From the NCBI GenBank assembly GCA_002294665.1, contig DBFQ01000079.1, positions 1-12,638 of the forward strand: a stretch of 12,638 nt of DNA, written 5' to 3'. This document shows, one piece after another, positions 1 to 7,484 of the stretch (within the stretch, counting starts at the first letter, position 1; the number at the start of each line of letters is the position of its first letter). The stretch is from Candidatus Aminicenantes bacterium UBA876. Lineage in GTDB: Bacteria; Acidobacteriota; Aminicenantia; UBA2199. The position numbers were made by a program, and so were the translations under genes. The notes beneath the pieces were generated by a model, which did not search any database, had not been told where the DNA came from, and saw only the letters and a list, made by a program, of their open reading frames with translations.

Positions 1-53
1 GACTCCAGGTTCCCCCATCACCGGCTGATTTGCTGTTTATCGTTGGAATGTTG

Positions 54-761
54 CTACAATTTCGCGTCGATCATTTCCAGGCGCTTTTGCGCCTCGGCTT
101 TCAAGGGGCTGAACATGCCCGCCAGGCGTAAAAAAACCTCGCGGGCTTCACTAACCCGGTCCTGGCGCAACAGCGCGATTCCTTTATAAAAAAGGGCTTC
201 GTCAAAATAAGACGGGTCCATGGACTCGATGATCCGCTCAAAATGTGCGGAGGCCACGGAAGGGTCTTTCGTCATCAAAAGGCAGATGCCGGAAAGAAAA
301 TGGATCTTCGCGGTTCGGGACGAGGCGGGGATGCGTTCCAGATACCCAAGGGCGGTTTGGTAATCACCTGACTGATAGGCTTTGACTGCGTCGGCATAAT
401 GCGTACCTGTCTGCAGGTTGCGGGTTTCCGTGAGCATGATGGTCGGGGGGGAAAACCGGGAAACGCTGTTTAACAGGTTGTCGCGCCGGATCTGCAATCC
501 CCAGGCGCCGGCGGCGACGACAACGAGCAGGGATGCGGCGACCAGGGCGAGGCGCCGCCGGTATGGGCCGGGATCGGCCTTTTCCGTGCCGTTCAACACG
601 TTGAGTTCGAAGTTAGTCTGCATGAGTGCACGGCGGATCCGTAACTGGTCAAAACAATTTTTACAGGAAAAATAGTGGGCTTCAAAGTCATGGCGTACGT
701 CTTCCGAGAGTTCATCGCGCAGGTACGCATCCATTTGCTGTTTGAACCGGCGACATTTCAT
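54..761 (-). CDS. Membrane anti-sigma factor, zinc-finger (zf-HC2/ZAS) with C-terminal TPR region
   Basis: Probably binds and silences the sigma factor encoded just upstream, releasing it on an envelope signal. Seen: 235 residues. The N-terminus carries the ZAS pattern Cys3, His29, Cys33, Cys36 (HxxxCxxC), which in this family coordinates zinc in the cytoplasmic sigma-binding domain. One hydrophobic helix lies at about residues 72-90, flanked by arginines on both sides. Residues about 122-235 hold roughly three TPR-like helix pairs (for example around YQSGDYQTALGYLERI) and would be periplasmic. The ATG at 759-761 has a GAGGA ribosome binding site 7 nt upstream and starts 20 bp after the sigma factor stop, so the two are co-transcribed. 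An outer domain made of TPRs suggests sensing by protein-protein contact (inference). Family role is confident; partner and signal are not shown. Confidence 0.88.
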   Translation of the reverse strand: MKCRRFKQQMDAYLRDELSEDVRHDFEAHYFSCKNCFDQLRIRRALMQTNFELNVLNGTEKADPGPYRRRLALVAASLLVVVAAGAWGLQIRRDNLLNSVSRFSPPTIMLTETRNLQTGTHYADAVKAYQSGDYQTALGYLERIPASSRTAKIHFLSGICLLMTKDPSVASAHFERIIESMDPSYFDEALFYKGIALLRQDRVSEAREVFLRLAGMFSPLKAEAQKRLEMIDAKL

Positions 762-781
762 TTTGGTGTCCTCTATACCAT

Positions 782-1333
782 TTATAGAAGTCGTTGCTTT
801 TTCATCTCAGTGCGGATGCGTTTCAACGCCCTTTCCTTGCGTACCGAGATGTAGTGGCGCTGCAATTTCAAGGCGGCCGCGATCTCGCCAATCGATTCCT
901 GGTTCAGGTAGAAGCGTTTCAGAATCTGCTGATCGACCGGAGCCATGCGGTTCAGAATGAGCTTGATGCCTTCCATCAGGTTGTCCGTCTCCAGGCGGCG
1001 GGCTTCGGAAAAGTTTTCAAAACCGTCCTGAACCTGACGGATCCGCTGGCGCAGGTTGTTGCACTTGCTGGACTGATAATAAAAGTTGTACAGCACCCGC
1101 TTGGCAATACCGAAAAGATACGGGGCCATGGCCGCGTCATCCTGCAGTTTTTCCCGTCTCACCGAATCGAAAAAGCTTGCCAGTACATCCTGCACCAGGT
1201 CCTCCACCGGCGCGTCTCCCTTGATGCGCATGGAAAAATAAAAAGCCAGCCTGGATTGGTAGGCATGGATGATCTCTGCCTGGGCTGCCTTTTCATCACG
1301 GATCAGGCGGGACAGCAATGAAGGTGAATTCAT
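782..1333 (-). CDS. ECF-type sigma-70 family RNA polymerase sigma factor
   Basis: Directs RNA polymerase to a specific promoter set; likely held inactive by the anti-sigma factor encoded next. Seen: 183 residues, the usual ECF length. Region 2 spans about residues 17-90, with a DLVQDVL motif at 45-51 and an aromatic-rich end (YLFGIAKRVLYNFYY). A linker follows, then region 4 at about 118-180 with a helix-turn-helix around SIGEIAAALKLQRHYISVRK. There is no region 1 or 3, which fits ECF. The recognition helix (HYISVRKERALKRI) differs from the common TVKSRLxRAR form, so its promoter may not be a textbook ECF one. The start ATG overlaps the stop of the CARDB-like gene as ATGA, with no clear Shine-Dalgarno, so translational coupling is likely. 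Target genes cannot be told from the sequence; neighbours are the obvious candidates. Confidence 0.93.
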   Translation of the reverse strand: MNSPSLLSRLIRDEKAAQAEIIHAYQSRLAFYFSMRIKGDAPVEDLVQDVLASFFDSVRREKLQDDAAMAPYLFGIAKRVLYNFYYQSSKCNNLRQRIRQVQDGFENFSEARRLETDNLMEGIKLILNRMAPVDQQILKRFYLNQESIGEIAAALKLQRHYISVRKERALKRIRTEMKKQRLL

Positions 1334-1725
1334 AGGAACCGTGTCAGGCGGTTGTCCTGGGTCCTGGACTCGGGAATGATGGATGGAATATTGACCACGG
1401 CTGTGACTTTGACCGATTGCGAAAAACGGAAGTTTGTTTTGATGACGGTTTTCCCGCCGGGAGCAAACAGGACCGCAGGTATGTATTTGAGCTTGTACTC
1501 CGCCCGGGGCACATCCTGAATGGAAACGGTCAGGAAAGCTTTTTCCATCACTTCATCAGCTAAATGAATCCGCTCCGCTGCGCGGTTGCACAAATGAACT
1601 TCCAGGAATCCATCCGGGCCCAGCTTCAGTTCACTGACGGCAAAATCAGCGGATTGGGCGCCGGTGACGCTGAATCCACCCAAAAGCAAGGCAATCAGGA
1701 TTGCGATCTTCATCTGTATGATCAT
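1330..1725 (-). CDS. Small secreted CARDB-like protein, first gene of the sigma/anti-sigma operon
   Basis: Function unknown. Seen: 131 residues from the ATG at 1725, or 127 from the in-frame ATG at 1713, whose product begins MKIAILIALLLGG, a classic signal peptide. Neither start has a good Shine-Dalgarno; the second gives the tidier signal peptide. The mature part is one beta-rich domain. Its layout matches CARDB (cell adhesion-related, Ig-like) modules: DFAVSELKL at the beginning, LFAPGGKTVIKT in the middle (the 'pG.s' turn), and VVNIPSIIPESRTQDNRLT at the end, like the CARDB 'vD....i.E..e.NN' closing strand. It is co-transcribed and translationally coupled with the sigma factor, so it may be a periplasmic accessory or ligand-sensing part of that switch (inference). 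The CARDB assignment is by eye. Confidence 0.75.
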   Translation of the reverse strand: MIIQMKIAILIALLLGGFSVTGAQSADFAVSELKLGPDGFLEVHLCNRAAERIHLADEVMEKAFLTVSIQDVPRAEYKLKYIPAVLFAPGGKTVIKTNFRFSQSVKVTAVVNIPSIIPESRTQDNRLTRFL

Positions 1726-1766
1726 ATACCATAGCGGCCCAAAATCTCAAGTTGTGCGTGTTCTGG

Positions 1767-1795
1767 TTGCAGTTTCTTGCGCCGACACGTAAAAT
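1767..1795 (+). promoter_or_regulatory. Putative sigma-70-type promoter for the TPR-CHAT gene
   Basis: TTGCAG at 1767-1772 (-35) and TAAAAT at 1790-1795 (-10) are separated by exactly 17 nt. Transcription would start near 1802, leaving a short leader with GAGGGGG at 1804-1810 in front of the TTG start at 1819. The upstream TTG at 1777 lies inside this promoter, which argues against it as the start codon. It sits in the 93-bp divergent region between the CARDB-like gene and the CHAT gene. For the opposite strand I see only weak promoter-like pieces. Confidence 0.55.
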
Positions 1796-1818
1796 ACCCG
1801 GGTGAGGGGGAAAAACCA

Positions 1819-4524
1819 TTGCGTCACGGGCTGACCGCTTTCCTGGTTGCCGTGTGTTATTTCGGTCCCGCCCTTGGGGGGGAAACTTCCGGGATAAAGG
1901 AAAACATGGAATTCGTGCGCGTTTTTGCCCGAACCGGGGATGTCTCCGGCTACATTCACGCCCTTAAACGCATCGGCAAAGACGCGCGGGAAATGGGCAA
2001 TCGCCTCGAAGCGTTGCGTTTCTTTCGTGAGATACTGTCTTCCCATCGCCACCTGCCCCTGCATGTGTATATCCGGCTGGAAATGGCCCGTTTTCACTCC
2101 GGACCGCGCCGCGAGTCGTTGTTGTTGCATGCGTTGCATCAAACCCGCGACGATTACTCCCAGGCGGCGGCTCTGCATGAATTGATTCGTTTTTATGATC
2201 AACGGAGCCAGTTGGATGCCAAAAAGCTCTACCTGCAACGCCTGGTGAGAATCTCTGCATCCAGCCCCGATATTCCGGGTATTGCCGCCGCCTACCGCGA
2301 CCTGGGGATGATGGACCTGCGCAACCTTGACGCGGTCTCCGCCCTGCGCAGTTTCCTGCAGGCGCTGAATCACCGATCAGAGCCCGATGTGGTCGGTGAA
2401 GCCAGCCTGGGAGCGGCCGTGGCCCTGGGAATGATGAACAAGCCGGATCTTCAGGAAAGGTACTTTCAACGCGCGTTGGATTACGCCCAGCGATGGAACC
2501 TGAAGCCGTTGAAAGTCCGCGCGCTTTCCCGTTACGGCCAGACCCTGCTTGAACAGGAAAACTACGCAGAAGCCTTGCGAATCGTGAATCTGAGTGTGGC
2601 GGAAGAGCGGAAACTTCCTCATTACGTCTGTTTGCGTGATTCACTGTTTCGCCGTGGCCTGATCCTGGAACGGCTGGGGCGTAAGTCTCAGGTGGAAGCG
2701 TCTCTGGCTGAATCGGTGCGGATCGCTTTGAAGCACCAGGATCTTGAAGGCCTGCTTCCGGTTATGGCCTTCCTGGCCGATACCTGGATGCAGAAAAGGC
2801 AGTTCGAAAAGTCCCGGGAGCTGCTTCTGCGGATCGATGACCTCTTCGCTCCCTACCATCCCCATTATTTTCTTTTTGAATACCTGCAGGGTCGGCAGGC
2901 CCAATTGTGTGGTGACAACGAAAGAGCCGCATCGGCGTACGCCCGCGCTGCGGATCAGTTGCGGCGCCACCTGCCCTCGTTTCGTTTCAGTTTCCATTCC
3001 TTCTGGCGCGACTGGCTGGATACGATGTTTTCGCGCATGATCCGTTTCCGCCTGGATCGATTCTCCGCCTCCAAGGACCCGGCGCTTCTTGAAAGCGCAG
3101 TACGTCTGCATGAAGAAAGGAATGATCTGCTGGCACAATGCATCGTTTCTCTGGGCAGCCGCGACCTGGCTCTGCAGCGCGAAGAAGATTACCTCCTGCA
3201 GCATCTGGATCGCCTGCTCAAGCGCAGTCTCAAAGCCCGAAGCGCCGAGCGGTTCCAGGAGCAAATGCAGCGTCTGCGCAGGCAATACCAGCAAATGCAG
3301 GAATTGCGAATGACAGCCGCGCCGCTCGCGCCGTCGGAACCGTATCGCCTGGATCTGGACCGCCTGCGCCGCTCGCTGGATCCACAGCAGTTGATCGTAA
3401 AATTCATGCTGCTGGAAAACCGGATCGCGGTTGTCACCCTGGGTCGGCAATGCCTGCGGTTCCGCTACCTGGATTCTTTTCGCGAGGCGGTGGTCGCCGA
3501 TGTCTTGCGCCTGGCGGAACCCCTGAACGATTTCGCGCGGGGGAAAGTGGATTATCTCCGGGTGCATTTTGACCTGCCCCTGGCGCTCTCCCTTTTCCGG
3601 CGTCTGCTGCAGCCGGTAATGGACGATCTGCGTGACACGAAAGAGGTGATCGTGATTCCGGACGGCGAATTGTTTCACCTGCCATTTGACGCCCTGGTCA
3701 GTGGTTTCAGTCCGCAAAAACAGCCCGGCGCCGCGATTTTCTCTGAATATACCGTCGCGGAATACCTGATCCAGCGGTTTCAGTTTTCCCTGGCAGCGAA
3801 CTTGAGCCGGTTGCAGCGTAAATTTTCCCCCATGGGGAAACCGGCTGCGGACCTGGTCGCGTTCAGCGGCCCGCTGATTCCTCCGCGAAAAGACCCGGGG
3901 CTCTCCGCCGATTCCCTGCTTTATGCGGATATCTCACCGCTTCCGGCGACCGTGGCTGAAGTGGGGCGGATATCCCGTCTGTTCGCGCCGGGCCGCGTGC
4001 TCACGTTTACGGGCGAGGCGTTTACGATTTCAAATTTTCGCCGTCATGCTCCCGGCGCACGGATTCTGCACCTGGCTACGCATTACATTCCCAACCTGGA
4101 CTCCCCCTGGCATTCAGCCCTGGTTTTTTCTCCGGACCGGGCGCTGAAAGACGAATCCTTCCTGTTGTGCGCCAATGATGCCCAGCACATTCCCCTCCAG
4201 GCTGAATTGCTGGTACTGAGCGCTTGTGAAAGCTCGGACCAGCGCATCCTCGGTATCCGTGGACTTTCCGGCATGGCGGCCGCCTTTTCGGCAAACGGTG
4301 TGCGATCCGCCCTTGTCAGCATGTGGCCGGTGGATGAAATCTCTTCGCGCGTACTGCCCGATTTTTACCGCCAGTACCTGTTGCATGGGCATGCCTCACA
4401 GGCGCTGCGGCGGGCAAAACTGGAATTCATGCAGTCCGAAATCCGCTTGTCCGACGGCAAACGCATGTCATTCGCCCATCCTTTTTTCTGGAGCAATTTC
4501 CAATTGCTGCGTTTTCGCCGCTGA
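1819..4524 (+). CDS. Exported TPR-CHAT protein (predicted caspase-like cysteine peptidase)
   Basis: Predicted cysteine peptidase of the CHAT branch of the caspase-like clan. Seen: 901 residues from the TTG at 1819, which has GAGGGGG 8 nt upstream; an upstream TTG at 1777 has no such site. The N-terminus (MRHGLTAFLVAVCYFGPALGG) reads as a signal peptide, so export to the periplasm is likely. Residues about 30-450 are a long run of TPR-like helix pairs. A coiled-coil-like stretch rich in Q and R lies at about 455-500. The CHAT domain fills about 515-901: VIPDGELFHLPFDAL near 612-626, LHLATH with predicted catalytic His755, LVLSACES with predicted catalytic Cys803, then SMWPVDE around Trp836 and the FY...A...A closing helices. 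Both dyad residues are present. Substrate is unknown; the neighbouring anti-sigma factor and PKD proteins are candidates (inference). Confidence 0.92.
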   Translation: MRHGLTAFLVAVCYFGPALGGETSGIKENMEFVRVFARTGDVSGYIHALKRIGKDAREMGNRLEALRFFREILSSHRHLPLHVYIRLEMARFHSGPRRESLLLHALHQTRDDYSQAAALHELIRFYDQRSQLDAKKLYLQRLVRISASSPDIPGIAAAYRDLGMMDLRNLDAVSALRSFLQALNHRSEPDVVGEASLGAAVALGMMNKPDLQERYFQRALDYAQRWNLKPLKVRALSRYGQTLLEQENYAEALRIVNLSVAEERKLPHYVCLRDSLFRRGLILERLGRKSQVEASLAESVRIALKHQDLEGLLPVMAFLADTWMQKRQFEKSRELLLRIDDLFAPYHPHYFLFEYLQGRQAQLCGDNERAASAYARAADQLRRHLPSFRFSFHSFWRDWLDTMFSRMIRFRLDRFSASKDPALLESAVRLHEERNDLLAQCIVSLGSRDLALQREEDYLLQHLDRLLKRSLKARSAERFQEQMQRLRRQYQQMQELRMTAAPLAPSEPYRLDLDRLRRSLDPQQLIVKFMLLENRIAVVTLGRQCLRFRYLDSFREAVVADVLRLAEPLNDFARGKVDYLRVHFDLPLALSLFRRLLQPVMDDLRDTKEVIVIPDGELFHLPFDALVSGFSPQKQPGAAIFSEYTVAEYLIQRFQFSLAANLSRLQRKFSPMGKPAADLVAFSGPLIPPRKDPGLSADSLLYADISPLPATVAEVGRISRLFAPGRVLTFTGEAFTISNFRRHAPGARILHLATHYIPNLDSPWHSALVFSPDRALKDESFLLCANDAQHIPLQAELLVLSACESSDQRILGIRGLSGMAAAFSANGVRSALVSMWPVDEISSRVLPDFYRQYLLHGHASQALRRAKLEFMQSEIRLSDGKRMSFAHPFFWSNFQLLRFRR

Positions 4525-4589
4525 GTTCGGATTGAAATGAGATATTTGCCCGCAATCTTCAATAGTATGGGTGTACAGAGGATCAGACT

Positions 4590-4626
4590 GCCTGTCGCTG
4601 CGAAGGCCCCCGGATTCGGCTCCGGG
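4590..4626 (+). promoter_or_regulatory. Two tandem hairpins in the leader before the nine-repeat PKD gene
   Basis: The 121-bp gap between the CHAT gene and the PKD gene holds two adjacent inverted repeats. The first, 4590-4607, pairs GCCT and TCG with CGA and AGGC around a CTG loop, with one bulged G. The second, 4609-4626, pairs CCCGGA with TCCGGG around a TTCGGC loop. Neither is followed by a T tract, so they are not a standard intrinsic terminator. The second ends 7 nt before the GAGGAGG ribosome binding site, so it could modulate translation or stabilise the transcript (inference). I see no convincing -35/-10 pair in this gap; TAGTAT at 4563-4568 is a lone -10-like box. Confidence 0.4.
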
Positions 4627-4645
4627 TTACCTTGAGGAGGTTTAT

Positions 4646-7444
4646 GTGAAAAAGACGACCTCGATCATCGTACTGGTGATGGCGTTTGTCTCCGGGTTGG
4701 CGGCGCTTGATATCGTCGTGGCTCCCGGCGGCCCTCTCTGGGTCGGCACAAACGTACAGTTGGGTTTGAGTGAAGTTCCTTCCCCCGGTTCAGGTGTCAC
4801 CGCCACCTGGATTCTGGGCGATACATCCCCGCCGGTCACCGGAATGGTTGCGGAGCACGTGTACAAGGACCCGGGAGCATATGAAGTGCGTTGCACGCTC
4901 TCGAACGGGATAGCGGCCACCCGCCGCCTGGAAATCCAGGAGCGTCGCACCATCCAGGCCCAGCCGGCATCGCCCCTGGCCGGAGAAGAGGTTCGTTTTC
5001 AGGCCCAGCATTTCGGTCATTCCCAGATCCGCTGGGATTTCGGCGACGGTACGGTACAGAATGCATCAAGTCCGGTCATGCATGTTTTTTCCAACCCGGG
5101 AACCGTGACGGTGAAGGCCTATGACTTTAACGGTCAATCCAGCGTGGCAGTGGAAACGACCCTGACAATCAGCATGGATATGCGCTCAATCCTCACCACC
5201 GGAGGTCCGCCCAAAGCCGGGCTTCCGCTGCAGTTTACCGCCGAACGTTTCGGCTCCGGATCGCTGCGCTGGGATTTCGGCGACGGTACCGTGGAAAACG
5301 GCGGCACATCCATGCAACACACCTATCTGAATGCGGGGAATTTCCAGGTTTCCGTTCAGGTCGCCGGCTCCGCAACCGCAACTCCGAAGACCCTGATGCT
5401 CAGCGTGGCGCCGGATCCCCGCCGTGTGAGCGCGGATGTTTCTTCTCCGGGCCTGTATGAAACGGTGACTCTGCGCGCCGAGGGTTTCGCTCCGGGAAAC
5501 CTGGATTGGAATTTCGGCGACGGAAACTCCCAGACTGCAGGAAATCAGGTCAGCCATGCCTACGCGAACCTGGGGCAATTTCAGGTTACCGTAAAACCCG
5601 CGGGTTCCACTGATCCTCCGGTTGCGATTCAGCTTCAGGTGAATCAGGACCGCCGCCGCCTGCAGTTACAGCCGGCTCAAGTGAAGGTGGGGGACCAGGT
5701 CAGCATCCAGGCGCTCAATGTCGCGGCCGGCCAGGTGGAATGGCAGATCGGGAACCATACCGAATCCAACCGTCCAACCACGATCACGCATCGCTTCCTG
5801 GATCCGGGCAACGTGTCGATCGCCTGCCGCATCAACGGTCAGTCGCCGCTGCTCACCCAGGTCCAGGTTCGTGAACACCGTCGGATCCGCTATTTTCCCG
5901 AAACCGTGTTTTCCGGGGCGGAAGTCAGCCTGCAATTGGAAAACGGTATCGGTCCGGGCGTGCGCTGGGAGTTCAGTGACGGGCAGTCCCGCAACGAGGG
6001 GTTGACCGCCAGGCGGGCGTTCGCGCGCCCGGGCGCTTACGAGATCAAGGCCTTTGACGCCAACGGAGGGTCCAGTATTCCGGTGTCGCAGAAAATTCAT
6101 GTACTGGTTGACGATCGCGTGCTGGTCAGCCGCTATGCACGGCATTTTGCGGGCCAGGAAGTGCAACTGGAAGCGCGGAATTTCAAAGACAGGTCGGTGG
6201 AATGGGATTTCGGCGACGGAACGCGAACCATCGCGCCACTGCAGGTCGCGCATAATTTTCGCAACCCCGGCACCTACCGCGTGAAAGCCGTAGATTTCCG
6301 TGGACGTGACGGCAAAGCGATTGAAACCGTACTTGATGTATCCGCGGATCCGCGCCGGCTGGAACTGCCGTCCCGCGTCCGCGCCGGAGAACCGGTTGTG
6401 CTGGAATTAACCGGAGCGCAATCCGGTCAATTTCAATGGAATCTGGGTCCGGCGGGACGGGCATCCGGTGTCCGGCTTCAACGTGTGGTTTTTCCGGTAC
6501 CCGGTCGGGTTGAGATTCAGGTTGAGGACACCAGCAAGACCTATCCACCCTATACGGCGGCGGTCGTGGTTCAACCGGATAACCGCGCCGTGAAGGCGCC
6601 GAAGTTCGCGCTTCCACAGCAGGAAGTCGAGGTGGAAGCGGCCGGTTTCGACGGACCGCAGGTTTCCTGGGATTTCGGTGACGGCAAGCCCGCGATCACT
6701 GCCGGAACCCGGGTTCGCCACGCGTACGCCGCCAGCGGCAAATATCGCATCACGGCCAGGGACAACGGCGGTTCATCGGCAAAATCCTTTACGCATACCG
6801 TTTCGGTGGTGGAACTGCTGCCGGGCTTTTCCCTGCAGGGTATCGAACTGGTTTTCTCTTCCGGCAAAGCTTATATGGTGGTTCCGCGCAAAAGTCGACC
6901 CCCCAGCTACTCCCTGCGCCTGGTTTCCAGCGGCCGGGGGGTCCTGAGGGGCAAATGGATACTGGATGACCAGGTGATGGGCATGTTTTCCATTGTGATC
7001 GAGGATGGTCGGGTGGCAACCCCCCTGCAGGCGGAATTACCGAAATTGCCGGTTCTCGACGTCGGCATGCATGTACTCCGGCTTGAATTGACCAACTACC
7101 AGTTCAGCCGGATTCCGCGGTTGCGGTATTTTGTCAGTTCGGGCGGCGCGATCCTTTTATTGAATCCGGAAATCGGCACGCGGATAGCGGCTGCGGAAGC
7201 GGTAAGGCTGGCCTGGAAGCCGATTCGCCCGGCCACGGTTTACGAGATCGCCGTTTCGGAAGTGCCCTTCCAGTTTCTCGAGGATCGCCAGATCGAGTGG
7301 CTGCAGACGTCGGCGGACGATCATCATACCCTGGACATGCGGCCGTTTCGGCAGGCGGGCTGGGTCTACTGGATGGTGCGCGGCCTGAACGATTCCGGCC
7401 GTGTCCTGACCACGTCGGAGATCGGATCATTCCGTATGAAGTGA
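4646..7444 (+). CDS. Secreted nine-repeat PKD (Ig-like) protein
   Basis: Probable envelope or surface structural or binding protein; PKD domains usually mediate protein or glycan contacts. Seen: 932 residues from the GTG at 4646, with GAGGAGG 5 nt upstream. Any farther-upstream start would put a charged stretch before the signal peptide (MKKTTSIIVLVMAFVSGLAA). Nine units of about 80 residues span about 22-722. Each opens with an R-x-I/L/V strand; five have a W-[DN]-F-GDG core (W130, W209, W288, W520, W675) and one has WEFSDG (W441). The first unit has only a GD core, and units five and eight have lost the GDG (WQIGNHT, WNLGPAG). Residues about 723-932 form a distinct C-terminal region with MVVPRK at 744-749 and a final FN3-like strand pattern (YWMVRGLNDSG). 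That region is shared with the PKD protein at 9470-11536. No LPXTG, C-terminal membrane helix or lipobox is seen. Confidence 0.88.
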   Translation: MKKTTSIIVLVMAFVSGLAALDIVVAPGGPLWVGTNVQLGLSEVPSPGSGVTATWILGDTSPPVTGMVAEHVYKDPGAYEVRCTLSNGIAATRRLEIQERRTIQAQPASPLAGEEVRFQAQHFGHSQIRWDFGDGTVQNASSPVMHVFSNPGTVTVKAYDFNGQSSVAVETTLTISMDMRSILTTGGPPKAGLPLQFTAERFGSGSLRWDFGDGTVENGGTSMQHTYLNAGNFQVSVQVAGSATATPKTLMLSVAPDPRRVSADVSSPGLYETVTLRAEGFAPGNLDWNFGDGNSQTAGNQVSHAYANLGQFQVTVKPAGSTDPPVAIQLQVNQDRRRLQLQPAQVKVGDQVSIQALNVAAGQVEWQIGNHTESNRPTTITHRFLDPGNVSIACRINGQSPLLTQVQVREHRRIRYFPETVFSGAEVSLQLENGIGPGVRWEFSDGQSRNEGLTARRAFARPGAYEIKAFDANGGSSIPVSQKIHVLVDDRVLVSRYARHFAGQEVQLEARNFKDRSVEWDFGDGTRTIAPLQVAHNFRNPGTYRVKAVDFRGRDGKAIETVLDVSADPRRLELPSRVRAGEPVVLELTGAQSGQFQWNLGPAGRASGVRLQRVVFPVPGRVEIQVEDTSKTYPPYTAAVVVQPDNRAVKAPKFALPQQEVEVEAAGFDGPQVSWDFGDGKPAITAGTRVRHAYAASGKYRITARDNGGSSAKSFTHTVSVVELLPGFSLQGIELVFSSGKAYMVVPRKSRPPSYSLRLVSSGRGVLRGKWILDDQVMGMFSIVIEDGRVATPLQAELPKLPVLDVGMHVLRLELTNYQFSRIPRLRYFVSSGGAILLLNPEIGTRIAAAEAVRLAWKPIRPATVYEIAVSEVPFQFLEDRQIEWLQTSADDHHTLDMRPFRQAGWVYWMVRGLNDSGRVLTTSEIGSFRMK
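4709..6811 (+). repeat. Nine PKD-coding repeats of about 240 bp
   Basis: Tandem coding repeats inside the PKD gene. The best-conserved DNA is the core around TGGGATTTCGGCGACGGTAC, which is essentially identical at 5033 and 5270 and nearly so at 6203. Elsewhere the units are diverged at DNA level, so expansion is old apart from that core. The periodicity is set by W-GDG cores at 5033, 5270, 5507, 5966, 6203 and 6668, with degenerate units in the gaps at about 5740 and 6430. Confidence 0.75.
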
Positions 7445-7484
7445 GATTCGATAAATGCGGCAATGTGGACGGTTTTTAAGTCGA

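Noticed and set aside
771..790. Inverted repeat CTATA-CCATT-TATAG between the sigma and anti-sigma genes, and the 8-mer TATACCAT also present at 1725-1732
   Set aside because: The stem is only 5 bp and A+T-rich, it covers the sigma stop codon, and the shared 8-mer is too short to separate from chance.
794..1321. 175-codon plus-strand frame opposite the sigma factor
   Set aside because: The sigma factor on the other strand has clear region 2 and region 4 motifs and an ATGA link to its neighbour; this frame is its shadow.
1747..3717. Long open frames on the minus strand opposite the TPR-CHAT gene (208, 226 and 358 codons)
   Set aside because: They lie antisense to a gene with clear TPR and CHAT motifs. 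Their products are rich in H, Q and R with no recognisable domain, and they result from the codon bias of a G+C-rich gene.
4532..4568. Possible promoter before the nine-repeat PKD gene (TTGAAA or TTGCCC with TAGTAT)
   Set aside because: Spacings are 25 and 11 nt, outside the workable range, so no promoter is called in this gap.
4709..6811. Direct DNA repeats as a mobile element or CRISPR
   Set aside because: The periodicity of about 240 bp stays in one reading frame and encodes PKD units; there are no spacers, transposase or terminal inverted repeats.
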